Shown piece after piece: positions 33,635 to 40,606 of a DNA stretch of 64,000 bases. The notes beneath the pieces are model-generated. The model had not been told where the DNA came from and did no database searches. It worked only from the letters and a program-made list of their open reading frames with translations. How positions within the stretch are numbered: the stretch's first letter is position 1; each line of letters opens with the position of its first letter. Position numbers and translations under genes: made by a program. This stretch comes from Magnolia sinica (Eukaryota > Streptophyta > Magnoliopsida > Magnoliales > Magnoliaceae): positions 20,930,001 to 20,994,000 of the forward strand of contig NC_080574.1 of the NCBI RefSeq assembly GCF_029962835.1. Reading direction: 5' to 3'.

Positions 33635-34706
33635 TACTCCACATACTCCCATTGGCTTCACTTCAGCCATGGGTTCAGGCGAGTCCCGTCGATTCAGCTA
33701 ATCAGAATCCATTAACTGCCTTCCTTCAGTAGTCCATGGACTACTGAAACATTCCTCTTTAATATATCATACCTTCCCAAACATAATCAAACACAACAGA
33801 GAAATGAAATCACCTGAGAACCTTTTTTATTAATATTAAGAGAATCTTATTGAAAAGGAAACCAGGCAATTAATCATCCAAGCTCCTCTCTCGATCTATT
33901 TTGATAAAAATAAATCTAATATCAAAAAGACAGCAATACCTTAGCTCAGTCTTGGAATGGGCAATGTCAGTCTGTATCGATGAATGAGGGACGGTGATTA
34001 ATTGGCTCTCATCGATGCTATAAATCGCGTGACCACATATACACCCTATTTGTCGACGCTTTGTAACAAGGATGAGATAGTACGATTCTAGAAACTTAAT
34101 GCAACCTAAATTTGAAAAAAAAAAAAAAAAAAAACACAGACACACACAATTTAGAAGGAAAAAAAAGAAAAAAAGAAGGAATAAAGTACAATTAAAAGAA
34201 AAGAAAATGCAAGATATTAAAAAAAATAAAATAAAATAATAATAATAATAATAAAAGGTAGAGAGGCACTTAACCTGCAATACCGTAGACCTTCACAACA
34301 AATGTGAGACCACCGGTGGAGCGGTTCCCTTCACTGATCCGTTGGAGCAAGTTCTTAACTTCTTGCTGCGTGTAGACGACCGGATCCTCGCTGATGTTGA
34401 GTTCTGATGGCTCGGAGCGGTCGATCTTCAGCACTCGGAAGCATCGCCTCCTGCGGTCGCTCCCGATGAGGTAGAATCTCTGATCAGAGCCGTAAATTCA
34501 ACAAATTGACTGATATTCCCACTAGTAAATGGGGAAAACAAAACGAAGATTGTTAAAATTCTTACTTGCCGGGTTTCGTAGAGCTTGAATTTCTCGAGAG
34601 AACACGAGATTGGATCAAGATCCTGGTCGTTTGAAGAATGAATTCGAGTTGCAGGCTTGTGAGGGAGGGTCGATGGATTCAGCTTCTGATTATCGGGTTT
34701 TGCCAT
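561..34706 (-). CDS. SAC1: SAC-domain phosphoinositide phosphatase, SAC1/FRA7 type (complete, 16 coding exons)
   Basis: Coding exons in transcript order: 34706-34566, 34479-34275, 34105-33940, 25212-24990, 23816-23740, 22287-22100, 21981-21884, 13141-13008, 12881-12747, 10697-10316, 10181-10060, 9834-9724, 9511-9299, 7837-7646, 4110-3999, 806-561. Every intron is GT-AG, all split codons rejoin, and the total is 2745 nt (914 codons plus stop). The SAC domain carries [12 protein letters not shown] with nucleophile Cys516 and Arg522 (CX5R), followed by [15 protein letters not shown]. The conserved C-terminal block ends in [11 protein letters not shown]. In Arabidopsis, SAC1/FRA7 is a Golgi PtdIns(3,5)P2 phosphatase needed for actin organisation and secondary wall synthesis. 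I recall that protein as about 912 residues, so the length fits better than the shorter SAC2-5. Assignment to SAC1 rather than SAC2-5 rests on remembered family features. UTRs were not resolved. Confidence 0.93.
807..3998. other. SAC1 intron 15
   Basis: A 3.2-kb intron holding a solo LTR (1758-2655). The rest is AT-rich single-copy-looking sequence. A short frame on the minus strand near 1150-1260 has no counterpart in the SAC family. Exon 15 joins exon 16 directly in phase. Confidence 0.7.
1758..2655 (-). mobile_element. Solo LTR, same family as the Ty3 3' LTR at 58.6 kb
   Basis: The 898-bp sequence begins TGATGCAAGG and ends TTTGCATCA, giving TGATG/CATCA termini. It is collinear over its length with 58624-59516, for example the GTTAAAGAATGTTCAA and CTCACAACGTATATATAAG blocks. 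No internal region flanks it, so it looks like a solo LTR left by LTR-LTR recombination. The flanking 5-mers TGGCA and TAACA match at only 3 of 5 positions, consistent with an old insertion. It is placed on the minus strand to match the full element. Confidence 0.85.
3999..4110 (-). CDS. SAC1: SAC1 exon 15
   Basis: Residues 796-833. The exon reads [20 protein letters not shown] and ends YQHYAKLCQ at a GTAAAG donor. It joins exon 14 through a split Arg codon and exon 16 in phase 0. Introns 14 (3535 nt) and 15 (3192 nt) flank it. Confidence 0.9.
4534..4691. repeat. 76-bp tandem repeat, about 2.1 copies
   Basis: The unit starting GGCCATGTCCCAAGTGG begins at 4534, 4610 and (only its first bases) 4686. 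The first two units look identical, which points to a recent duplication in SAC1 intron 14. Confidence 0.9.
5615..6107 (-). mobile_element. TRIM (miniature LTR retrotransposon), copy 1
   Basis: Two direct LTRs (5615-5831 and 5889-6107) flank a 57-bp internal region (5832-5888). On the minus strand the internal part starts with TGGTATCAGAGC (5884-5873), the usual plant primer binding site for initiator tRNA-Met. LTRs run TGCAGGGG...TGTCA in element orientation. The 7-mer GGGAGGT flanks both sides (5609-5615 and 6110-6116), a possible target duplication if the end includes two more bases. There is no coding capacity, so it must be mobilised in trans. Confidence 0.85.
7646..7837 (-). CDS. SAC1: SAC1 exon 14
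   Basis: Residues 732-796, reading [20 protein letters not shown] and ending ICEEAVFRR, with the last codon split across intron 14. The [15 protein letters not shown] block belongs to the conserved C-terminal region of plant SAC1. The acceptor lies about 75 nt from a purine-rich triplicated 43-bp repeat (7911-8053) in the 3' end of intron 13. Confidence 0.9.
7838..9298. other. SAC1 intron 13
   Basis: A 1.46-kb intron. The only notable structure is the 43-bp triplicated repeat next to exon 14. The remainder (8060-9298) shows no recognisable element. Confidence 0.6.
7911..8053. repeat. 43-bp tandem repeat, three copies plus a partial one
   Basis: The motif GAGCAAAAATGTTTC recurs at 7911, 7954, 7997 and 8040, with pyrimidine-rich (CTTTT) spacers on the plus strand. 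In the transcript this is purine-rich, and it lies 70-220 nt upstream of the exon 14 acceptor, which could affect branch-point use. Confidence 0.9.
9299..10697 (-). CDS. SAC1: SAC1 exons 10-13 (catalytic CX5R exon and downstream)
   Basis: Exon 10 (10697-10316, residues 456-583) is the catalytic exon: [12 protein letters not shown] with the Cys codon at 10519-10517, then [18 protein letters not shown] and YGGSAAHNT. Exon 11 (10181-10060) is [18 protein letters not shown]. Exon 12 (9834-9724) is [20 protein letters not shown]. Exon 13 (9511-9299, residues 661-732) carries [19 protein letters not shown], in the C-terminal region outside the catalytic domain. The introns are short (134, 225 and 212 nt). 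Confidence 0.94.
10698..12746. other. SAC1 intron 9
   Basis: A 2.0-kb intron containing a decayed hAT-type MITE (11907-12386). The remaining sequence, including 10700-11900, holds poly-T runs and no recognisable gene or element. Confidence 0.6.
11907..12386. mobile_element. hAT-like MITE, decayed copy
   Basis: The ends are CAGTGTTCAAAGTATTGG and, inverted, TAGTGTTCAAATTGTCAACG, so a terminal inverted repeat is visible. The interior is rich in CGATATTATCG-like words and has a (CCATCCAAC)n stretch at 12169-12236. The 8-bp flanks (CATAGGTG and CATACAAC) share only the first four bases. It resembles the better preserved copies at 14023 and 50733. Confidence 0.6.
12747..13141 (-). CDS. SAC1: SAC1 exons 8-9
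   Basis: Exon 8 (13141-13008, residues 367-411) reads [20 protein letters not shown] and ends HWDFHKFAK. Exon 9 (12881-12747, residues 411-456) reads [20 protein letters not shown]. They are separated by a 126-nt intron. Exon 8 joins exon 7 in phase 0 across the 8.7-kb intron 7, so splicing must skip two LINEs, two TRIMs and several MITEs. Confidence 0.92.
14023..14759. mobile_element. hAT-type MITE with 8-bp target duplication
   Basis: Element ends are CAGTGTATTAAATATCG and, inverted, CAGTGTTCGAAATGTCG. It is flanked by GTCCTGAC (14015-14022) and GTCTTGAC (14760-14767), matching at 7 of 8 positions. CA(A/G)TG termini and 8-bp duplications are hallmarks of the hAT superfamily. The interior repeats CGATATATCCCA-type words and has no transposase frame. 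Confidence 0.82.
15288..16363. mobile_element. hAT-like MITE, decayed, with internal tandem repeat
   Basis: The left end is CAATGTTCCAAATCGTG and the inverted right end CTTGTGTTTTGAGTATCAATATT. Flanks GTGTAACC and GTGTAATG match at 6 of 8. Interior words (GATACC, CGATATC) match the other family members. Near the right end a 28-bp unit, GTATCCCCTGTCATCGATAC, is repeated three times (about 16256-16338). Confidence 0.55.
16655..17234 (+). mobile_element. TRIM, copy 2
   Basis: LTR1 is 16655-16905 and LTR2 is 16962-17234, both running TGCAGGGGCATTTTCACACC to (T)ATCA or CATCA. Between them are only 56 bp (16906-16961), which include TGGTATCAGAGC at 16909-16920 as primer binding site. No target duplication was recognised. 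It lacks any coding region and a long polypurine tract. It is inserted in SAC1 intron 7 against the direction of SAC1 transcription. Confidence 0.88.
17593..17845. mobile_element. Possible MITE
   Basis: The left end TAGGGCCTGTTTGTGTTGGGCA resembles the inverted right end, where TAGGGCC and CGTTTGGGCA are recognisable with an indel. The interior holds poly-CTT. No target duplication could be settled, so this is tentative. Confidence 0.35.
18910..19559 (+). mobile_element. TRIM, copy 3, with rearranged LTR
   Basis: LTR1 is 18910-19230, the internal region 19231-19286 (TGGTATCAGAGC at 19234-19245) and LTR2 19287-19559. LTR1 is about 48 bp longer than LTR2, because part of it is replaced by an inverted copy of the LTR end plus primer binding site, forming the palindrome 19148-19245. 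The element sits inside L1 RNase H sequence. No clean target duplication is seen. Confidence 0.85.
19148..19245. repeat. 98-bp near-perfect palindrome in TRIM copy 3
   Basis: The left arm begins GCTCTGATACCAATTTGATG and the right arm ends CATCAAATTGGTATCAGAGC. The loop is only a few bases (TCTC) near 19196. The arms differ at about one position. The junction with normal LTR sequence falls at GCTCT, present in both LTR and primer site. Confidence 0.93.
20080..21563 (+). mobile_element. 5'-truncated L1-type LINE
   Basis: The plus-strand frames read like the C-terminal part of plant L1 ORF2: [15 protein letters not shown], then [17 protein letters not shown] and [20 protein letters not shown], then the linker [15 protein letters not shown] and [16 protein letters not shown]. 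Frameshifts and stops break it after about 20460. It ends in a poly-A run at 21550-21562 after a T-rich 3' region. Truncation at the 5' end and the poly-A tail fit target-primed reverse transcription. Confidence 0.82.
21884..25212 (-). CDS. SAC1: SAC1 exons 4-7 (core of SAC domain)
   Basis: Exon 4 (25212-24990, residues 171-245) carries [18 protein letters not shown] and the MFVWNAYLT segment. Exon 5 (23816-23740) is [20 protein letters not shown]. Exon 6 (22287-22100) carries [20 protein letters not shown] and [14 protein letters not shown], strongly conserved SAC motifs. Exon 7 (21981-21884) is [17 protein letters not shown] and ends [11 protein letters not shown]. The introns are 1173, 1452 and 118 nt, and I see no recognisable element in the two longer ones. 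Confidence 0.93.
22288..24989. other. SAC1 introns 4 and 5 (excluding exon 5)
   Basis: Intron 5 (23739-22288) and intron 4 (24989-23817) show no recognisable transposon. The only notable structure is a (TACA)n/(TGTA)n inverted stretch at about 23398-23430. Both look like ordinary AT-rich intron sequence. Confidence 0.5.
27805..28763. mobile_element. hAT-type MITE inside the L1
   Basis: Ends are CAATGCTTAAAATATCGACG and, inverted, CATTGTTTGAAATATCGG. Flanks TTTGTGAG (27797-27804) and CTTGTTAG (28764-28771) match at 6 of 8. It shares the subterminal words CCGATATATCCCACGATATA with the 14023 copy, so these two form one subfamily. No transposase frame is present. Confidence 0.78.
30153..30190. 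repeat. (CT)n microsatellite
   Basis: About 19 uninterrupted CT units lie inside the decayed L1 of SAC1 intron 3. Confidence 0.95.
31115..31632. mobile_element. Inverted-repeat MITE in L1 reverse transcriptase
   Basis: The core runs from GGTGTGAAGACTCTATGGGG (31156) to its inverted partner ending at about 31600 (CCACAGAGTCTTCACACC), with GATGTATGTGTTTT inside both ends. The inverted similarity extends beyond this into 31115-31137 (GGATTGTGTAATGAGGCG) and 31610-31632, where the left side still reads as LINE coding sequence. It belongs to the same family as the copies at 35.3-38.5 kb. The true ends are therefore uncertain. Confidence 0.75.
33126..33150. repeat. (TG)n microsatellite
   Basis: A run of GT units directly abuts the first of three tandem L1 3'-end units. 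Confidence 0.9.
33151..33598 (+). repeat. Triplicated L1 3' end
   Basis: Three direct copies begin ACCAACAGAGGAGTCC at 33151, 33333 and 33473 and share AAGGTTATTCGGAGGGCTAA and GATAGGGATTTTCC. Unit lengths (about 182, 140 and 126 bp) differ mainly in the T-rich spacer. Translated, each unit resembles the last residues of L1 ORF2 ([17 protein letters not shown]). A (GA)n run follows. Confidence 0.9.
33598..33632. repeat. (GA)n microsatellite
   Basis: About 17 GA units immediately follow the triplicated L1 3' end, about 300 nt downstream, in the transcript, of the SAC1 exon 3 donor. Confidence 0.95.
33940..34706 (-). CDS. SAC1: SAC1 exons 1-3 (N-terminus and start of SAC domain)
   Basis: Exon 1 (34706-34566, residues 1-47) starts at the only ATG in frame with the family motif FKLYETRQ. 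Exon 2 (34479-34275, residues 48-116) begins [18 protein letters not shown] and ends in VYGIAG. Exon 3 (34105-33940) holds [17 protein letters not shown] and [11 protein letters not shown], typical of the N-terminal SAC fold. The introns between them are only 86 and 169 nt, in contrast to the 8.7-kb intron 3 that follows. Poly-A/T tracts crowd intron 2. Confidence 0.92.
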
Positions 34707-34900
34707 TGAAACGGCAAGGGTTTTCTAGGGTTTTTGCGATCTCTCTCTCTACTTCCGCCTTTCGGACATTTTTTCTTTGGGTTTTTCCTCTTGCGAGGAA
34801 AACAGTGGGAAATGCGCGGGTCGTGTTTCCGGGAGAAGAAGAATTCAATGCACGGCCGTGTTTATGCACACTATACGTGGCTTTTCATTTCTGACCAGCA
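34707..34900 (-). promoter_or_regulatory. SAC1 5' flank with telo-box and GA-rich leader
   Basis: On the minus strand the sequence just upstream of the ATG contains AAAAACCCTAG (about 34722-34736), a telo-box-type element common in the leaders or promoters of plant housekeeping genes, preceded by a short GAGAGAGAGA run (about 34740-34752). No clear TATA box is seen. The transcription start cannot be placed from sequence alone. Confidence 0.4.
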
Positions 34901-35307
34901 CAGCCCACCACTTGATAATCTACACCATTCATTTGTTGTGACCCAGTAGATGGACCATGAAATTCCAGTATCACAAAATACAGAAACCAACAGTGGGACT
35001 AGTTTCTGTTTGAATGTGGACCGTTGCTATGTTTCTCTTCTTAACCGTATATGTTTAGATCATAATCAAAAGGCTGAGATTGTCCAATATATTATAGATT
35101 ATTTTTGCAATGTCGATCACAGGGGAAGGCAGCATGTGATTGGTCTGGATTACTGAATCATACATCAAAGATGTCGGAATTGAAAACCCGGTGTAGTGAA
35201 AAGATGCTTGTTGGTCTCTTTTAACGGTTGTAGATTGCCCTGTACATGGAGATTGGAACCGGATTCGATGGGAAGTGGATTGCTTGCAGCACCCGCTACG
35301 GACGGGA

Positions 35308-36420
35308 AGCTGATTGCGTACTCAGTAAACTCTTTGGGGCCCACCGTGATGTATGTTAATTATCCACGCCGTCCATCTGTTTTTTCAGCCCATTTTAGTG
35401 CAGGATCTAAGAATGGAAGCATATTAAAAAGTTCAAGGGGACCACAGCATAGGAAGCTGTAGTATTGGGTACCACAAAAGTTTTGAATAAGTTGATATTT
35501 GTGTTTTCCATAGGTCCACATCTTCGGGAGCTTATGAAGGGGTTGGATGATAAGTAAAAATCTCTATTATCATTGGAAATGTTTCAACATGAGACGTCAT
35601 TATCCCGTGTGGTGCGCTGCACTTGGAAGCGGATTTGCTGGTGGTGATATAGCTGATGTATCAAGTCAGCAAGTTGTGTGGGTCCCATCATGAGGAATGT
35701 GTTATATGCAAACCGTCCATCTATTTGGCGAGCTCTTCTAAAGGATTGAGCAAAAAAATAAGACAGATTAAAGATAAAGAGAACCACACTGCAAAAAGCA
35801 GGTGGGGGAGGGAGGGGGTTGAACGTCTACTACCATTGAAATCCTTTTTGGGGTTGCAGAAGTTTCGGATCAGTATGAAATTTTTGGGTGGAAAATAAAT
35901 GATATGGTGGGCCCTACTAATTTTTTTAACGGTGAAAATCATTATCTCCGCTGCTATTTGTGGTGTAGTCCATTTGATATTTGGATATGATTAATTTTTT
36001 GTCTAATGCTCTAAAATAATCTTGAAAAATGGATGAACGGTGTGCATATAATAAATACATTATTGTGGGACCATGTCACTTTGATCTCCTCTGAACCGTT
36101 CGTACAATCCACTCCGTTCATGAGTTTTAACATAGAGCTAAAAATGAACCGCATTCAAGACTCAAGTGGGCCACACTATGAGAAACAGTGGGGACTAAAC
36201 GCCCACTATACAAACCTTATTAGGGCCCGCAGAACTTTTGGATCAGGCTTATATTCGTATCAACCCTTCATCATATTAAGAATCTCTTTATGGATGGGTT
36301 GAATGGTATGTAAACATCACTTTTAGGCTGTTATTTTAACATGAGCTCACCAGTAGATGGACGGAGTAGATTTCACATGGACATTTTGGTGGACCCCACA
36401 AGGCTTCGTGTTGCAGGAAC
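35308..36420. mobile_element. Tandem array of GGGCCCACC-type MITEs (about three copies, partial)
   Basis: Segments 35308-35640, 35645-36075 and 36080-36420 each contain the family words: a GGGCCCACC or GGGTCCCATC start, GTGATGTATG, CACGCCGTCCATC, AAGTGGGCCACAC, and AGTTTTGGATCA with ATATTTGTGTTTTCC. The second copy ends in an inverted counterpart (ATGGATGAACGGTGTGCATA). Copies are diverged and partly truncated, so borders are approximate. Confidence 0.7.
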
Positions 36421-36472
36421 CGTCAGTGATTGGTGTTGTAGGAAACTCACTTTCTCTCACGGAGAGGTTTAC

Positions 36473-36807
36473 TCGAATACATCCCAACGTATTGGGATAT
36501 GATCCATTAGGACTTTAGCCCTTCAACGCCGATCATCTTTCAATGATTCAAACCGTTTAAACGATGGTCTCAGCTTAGTTGGTAGACACGACAAATACAA
36601 TCTCTTAAATTGAATTATTTCAAAATTTTGAAATTTAGCTCTTTTACTTTGAAAACGGGCTGTCATCATAATCTGTGCACTCAATCTGATAAATCCTTCA
36701 TCCAAGCGGAACCCTATGCTATCAACCGTTTGAATCATTGAGAAAAACCTAATTCAAATGGATAAAGTTCCAATGTATCATATCCCAATGAATGGGAATG
36801 TATTCGG
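36473..36807. mobile_element. Inverted-repeat MITE-like element
   Basis: The left end CGAATACATCCCAACGTATT continues through GGGATATGATCCATTAGGAC. The right end is its inverted counterpart (GTCCAATGTATCATATCCC-like, then GAATGTATTCGG). The arms of about 40 bp match well; the roughly 250-bp interior carries no frame of note. It lies within the GGGCCCACC MITE block but differs from it in sequence. Confidence 0.65.
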
Positions 36808-37044
36808 ATTGCTATAAATGCACTTTGGGCCCATCGGAGTCCTAATGTGACATCTACTCCGTCTATGATCTTTTAATGATCACCTGAGCCCTTAAATTAA
36901 GCAGATTGGAAGAACGACCGTTGTAATCTTCCATGAGCTCGCCGTTATATTTAAATGACATACAACGCATTCATTAGGTGCGAGCGCTCGACCACGAGGA
37001 AGGGAGGAGGGAACTCAAGACCACGTGGCTACGTTGTGTAGAAA

Positions 37045-37603
37045 TCGGATTGCGTACTGAGTTACTCAGTACGCTCTTATGGTATTGAGTAAACTAAGTT
37101 GGGCCCACCTTGAATGTATGTGGTTTATCCACACCGTACATCCGTTTTTCCATCTAATTTAAGGGGTTGAACTAAAAATTGGAGCTAAGGCGGATAATAC
37201 CACGGGAAACACTGGGGATAATGATATCTACCGTTGAAACCTTTCTAGGCGCTGCAGTGATGTTTATTTGTCATCCAACCTCGCTGCAGTGATGTTTATT
37301 TGTCATCCAACCTGTTCATAAGATCATGCGGGCATGGATGAAGGGAAAACACAAATATAATCTTGATCCAAAACTTCTGTGGCCCCTATGAATTTTTTAA
37401 GGGTAGATGTTCAATTCAACCGTTTCCTGTGGTGTGGTCCATTTGAACATTGGATATGCTACATTTTTTGACTCAAGCCCTTCAATTATCTGCTAAAATG
37501 AATGGACGGAGTGGATAAAATACATAAATCATGGTGAACGTCACAAAGTTTACTCAGTAGGCTAAGCGTAGTGAGTTACTATGCAGTCCGCTTTCCGATG
37601 TGT
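37045..37603. mobile_element. GGGCCCACC-type MITE with long inverted repeats
   Basis: The left end CGGATTGCGTACTGAGTTAC, then AGTAAACTAAGTTGGGCCC, is mirrored at the right end (CAAAGTTTACTCAGTAGGC and GTAGTGAGTTACTATGCAGT). Inside are the family words CCACACCGTACATCCG and GATGTTTATTTGTCATCCAACC; the latter is directly duplicated near 37255-37315. This is the best preserved copy in the intergenic block. Confidence 0.78.
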
Positions 37604-37604
37604 A

Positions 37605-38455
37605 CGGATTCTGTAGGGCCACGGTGGTGTAAGTGTTTTATCCACGCTGTCGAGTTTAGAGCATTAGACCAAAATTGAAAGATATCCATAGCTCAAGTGG
37701 ACCACACCAACAAAGCAGTGGGGATTGAATGCCTACCATTGAAAACTTCTTGGGCCATGGAAGTTTTGGCTCAAGCAGATCTTTGTGTTTTCACTTATCC
37801 AAATCTGTCACCTTATGAACAGGTTGGATGGCAAATAACCATCATGGTGGGCATAGGAAGGTTTCAATGGTGAGCATCATTGTCCCCGCTGCTCGCTGTG
37901 TTGTGGTACACTTGAGCTTTGAATCTGCCTCTTTTGTGGGCTAATACTGTAAACTGATCTGGCAAAATGGATGGACGGTGTGGATATAACACACACCATG
38001 ATAGGACCCACAGAAGTTTGCCACGTCAACACTTCGGTTGCTAAGCAATCCGAGTGCACATAGAAAAAAGTGGGGCAAGTTCCTTCGTTGGTAATCTAGG
38101 TGGGGCCATAGGGATGTTTGTGGAGGAACAGTGGGGATTGAATGACCATCGTTGAAACACTTGTATGGCCACAAAAGTTTTGTACTAGTATAAGTTTTTC
38201 ATGTTTTCAGTTCATCCTAGTGGGAATGTCCATATAAACAGTTTGGATAGCATATAAGTATTAAGGTGGACCCAGGAAGGTTTCAATAGTAGGCATTCCT
38301 TTCTCTCTTGTGGTTTCGTTGAGTTTTGGATACTCTTATTTTTGCTCTCATGTCCTAAAATGGGACGTAGAAACAGATAGACCGGATATTTGTCACAAAC
38401 ATCATGGTGGCCCCACATAGCTTCCCAGTGCAGGAAGCTCCAGCAAAAGCCTTTT
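37605..38455. mobile_element. Two further GGGCCCACC-type MITE copies
   Basis: 37605-38060 starts near GGATTCTGTAGGGCCACGG and ends with the inverted family words GGTGTGGATATAACACACACC and AAGCAATCCG. 38090-38455 is a truncated copy containing GTGGGGATTGAATG, TTTCAATAGTAGGCATTCC and the end AAACATCATGGTGGCCCC. Borders are approximate. Confidence 0.65.
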
Positions 38456-38818
38456 CGCAGGAAATCTGTGTCTGCCTTCGACACAGAGTAGCCGCACTTG
38501 AGCTGGCTGGTACAAGTTTGGACTGCATATTGTTGATCCCGTCCATTGATCCGATTGGCCCCTCTTTTGATGGGGATGCTAGCAAAGATCTCCCACAGAA
38601 ATGGTAAAGAAAAAAAAATGCAGTTGTCACTAGATAAGGCCTACCATTGGATGGCTAGTGTCCTCCAAGAGTATGATTCAGCGGCCCGTAAAATCAGCAG
38701 CCTGAATCACCAAACCATGTGCCCACTTCTACATACCACTGGAAAACACCATACGGGGGGAAAAATCATGTTTAATTTCAGTATCAATTGTTAAAATGGC
38801 TGTAAAAATTTCATTAGA

Positions 38819-39197
38819 GTCGTTTGGACGGTGGTAAATGGGGCAAGTAGTAAATGTTTTACTAGCAAATCATTTACTACTTGTGTTTAGATGCTCTAAT
38901 TTGCCAGTAAATCATTTACTATTTGTAAATAATTTACTATTAAAGTCCCATTCTCATTTCCAAGCAAAAATTTGAGTTTTCATTTACTAGGAAACGAGGA
39001 GATGGCAATGGCTCTATTTTTTTATTTTCTTAATGAAAGCCTACAAAAGCAGATTTCATTTACCATTTACAGGTTATCCAAAACCGTAAATCATTTACAA
39101 CTTAGCCAAATAGACAGGATGTAAATCATTTATAGCCTTTAAGCGATTTAATAATAAATCATTTACAACGTAAACCATTTACACCTATCCAAACGAC
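38819..39197. mobile_element. AT-rich MITE with GTCGTTTGGA termini
   Basis: The left end GTCGTTTGGACGGTGGTAAA pairs with the inverted right end GTCGTTTGGATAGGTGTAAA. The interior is built from repeats of TAAATCATTTAC. There is no coding capacity. GTCGTTTGGA termini are common in plant non-autonomous DNA elements; the superfamily is not decided. Confidence 0.72.
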
Positions 39198-39665
39198 CCC
39201 TTACAGATGGAAACCCCATTAATTCAGAGACTCAGAGTTTGGGCTTAATACAGTTTCAACTCAAATAAACAGAGAAAAAGAGAGGTTATACTTGTGTATA
39301 AATTATGTTTATGAGGTCTAAGTTAGAAAACTTCAATTAAACTGATTTTAGTTTCTCTGTGGAGCAATTATGTATATAGTTACTCAAATAGTATGTTAAT
39401 ATTATTCTTCGACTGTCCCAAATCATTCCTTCTCAAGTAACCCTATATAAATTCAGAGACTCAAAGTTTGGGCTTAAATAATTACTCAATTCCATCTGTG
39501 GATGGTGATCACCCATTTCTATTTTCTAAATTGCCTAAAATGTTTATTTTAAAAAAAAAAAAAAAAAAAAACATTTGATTTTTCCTCTTCCAAAATATCC
39601 AAAAGTTTTAAACATTGAATATACCAGGGTTTTTTCTTTTCTTTTCAATAGACAGTGGAGTCCTT

Positions 39666-39857
39666 GGGTGCTGTTTGATAGATGCCTAAAAATGAGTTCA
39701 TCTCAATTTTAGTTTGCAGTAATTATGTATTAGAGAGCTTGATCTCTAATACACAATTACAGTTAGCATGGTGTCATTATGTATCAGAGATCACGATCTC
39801 TAATACATAATTACTGTTAACTAAAACGAGATGAGCCCAGTCTACCAAACAGGGCCT
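39666..39857. mobile_element. Short MITE with CTGTTTGRTAGA termini
   Basis: The left end GTGCTGTTTGATAGATGCCT pairs with the inverted right end GCCCTGTTTGGTAGACTGGG. Subterminal TAATTATGTATTAGAGA is repeated in inverted orientation around 39730-39810. It spans about 190 bp and carries no frame. Confidence 0.72.
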
Positions 39858-40606
39858 TTATACTTGTATGAGGCATGTCTAGCCCACTCGCGAGACAATC
39901 CAAATCATCCATTTGGTAGCCAGTATAGTAGATCTTCAATGGTCCAAAAAAGTCATGCCAATCGATGCTTCAGTTCTTCCAATTGCCGGACTTCAAACAA
40001 GCAGCCAGTGAATCACCAACAATCAATGGGAAGAAGCCGATCTAACAGTGGACAGATGTCCCATCAAGACATGAAGAATATCCATCCTGACATGATTACT
40101 GAACCATAGCCCATCCATGTTGAGTCCTGTCAGATGACCAAGTCTAGATCACATACCCATCAGCCTCAACTTCCCATGGAAATTGTGGGTAGTGAAATGA
40201 GAGCATAAAAATCAATGAAACAAGTTACTATGCGGAGAAATGAAGATCAGAATGAAAGGGATTTGGATCTTTTCATTGATTTCATAGAAAGGCATACAAG
40301 TATCTATACAAGAATGTAATGTGTACTCCATCTACTAGGAACAAGATATTCCAATATCTACATCTGAATGTGTAGATGGTGCAAAAATGCTGCCTAGTGC
40401 ATCATCAGCAGTTGGGGCATGTGGTTAATTAAAATACATGCCAATTTTTTGTGTAACAAGCCGCTTAGTTTTACAGGAAAAAAAAATTGATAACAGAAGT
40501 ATTTAGGGTTTCAACCATTGCTTTTCTATATATTAAAGGGGGGAAAAAAGTTGATGTACCATACCAAGGATGCATGCTTTCCATTGTAGAAACTGATTGA
40601 CAAGCT

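Larger units (their letters stand above)
25213..33939. other. SAC1 intron 3 (8.7 kb), host of a long L1
   Basis: Most of this intron is one decayed plus-strand L1 (about 25650-33600) carrying two nested MITEs and a triplicated 3' end. 25213-25650 and 33640-33939 show no recognised element. Confidence 0.7.
34901..40606. other. Intergenic region between SAC1 and CHR24
   Basis: About 5.7 kb without a supported gene. It holds a dense block of GGGCCCACC-type MITEs (35.3-38.5 kb), a separate inverted-repeat element at 36.47 kb, and two further MITEs at 38.82 and 39.67 kb. 39860-40600 shows no recognisable feature. Both genes are transcribed leftward, so the CHR24 3' end faces the SAC1 5' end. Confidence 0.7.

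Noticed and set aside
34610..34894. Plus-strand frame of 94 codons over SAC1 exon 1
   Set aside because: Antisense shadow of the exon 1 coding sequence and the GA-rich leader. No family motif.
39831..40109. 92-codon plus-strand frame rich in Ser, Asn and Gln
   Set aside because: Low-complexity translation of intergenic sequence next to a MITE. No domain, no start context and no splice partner.
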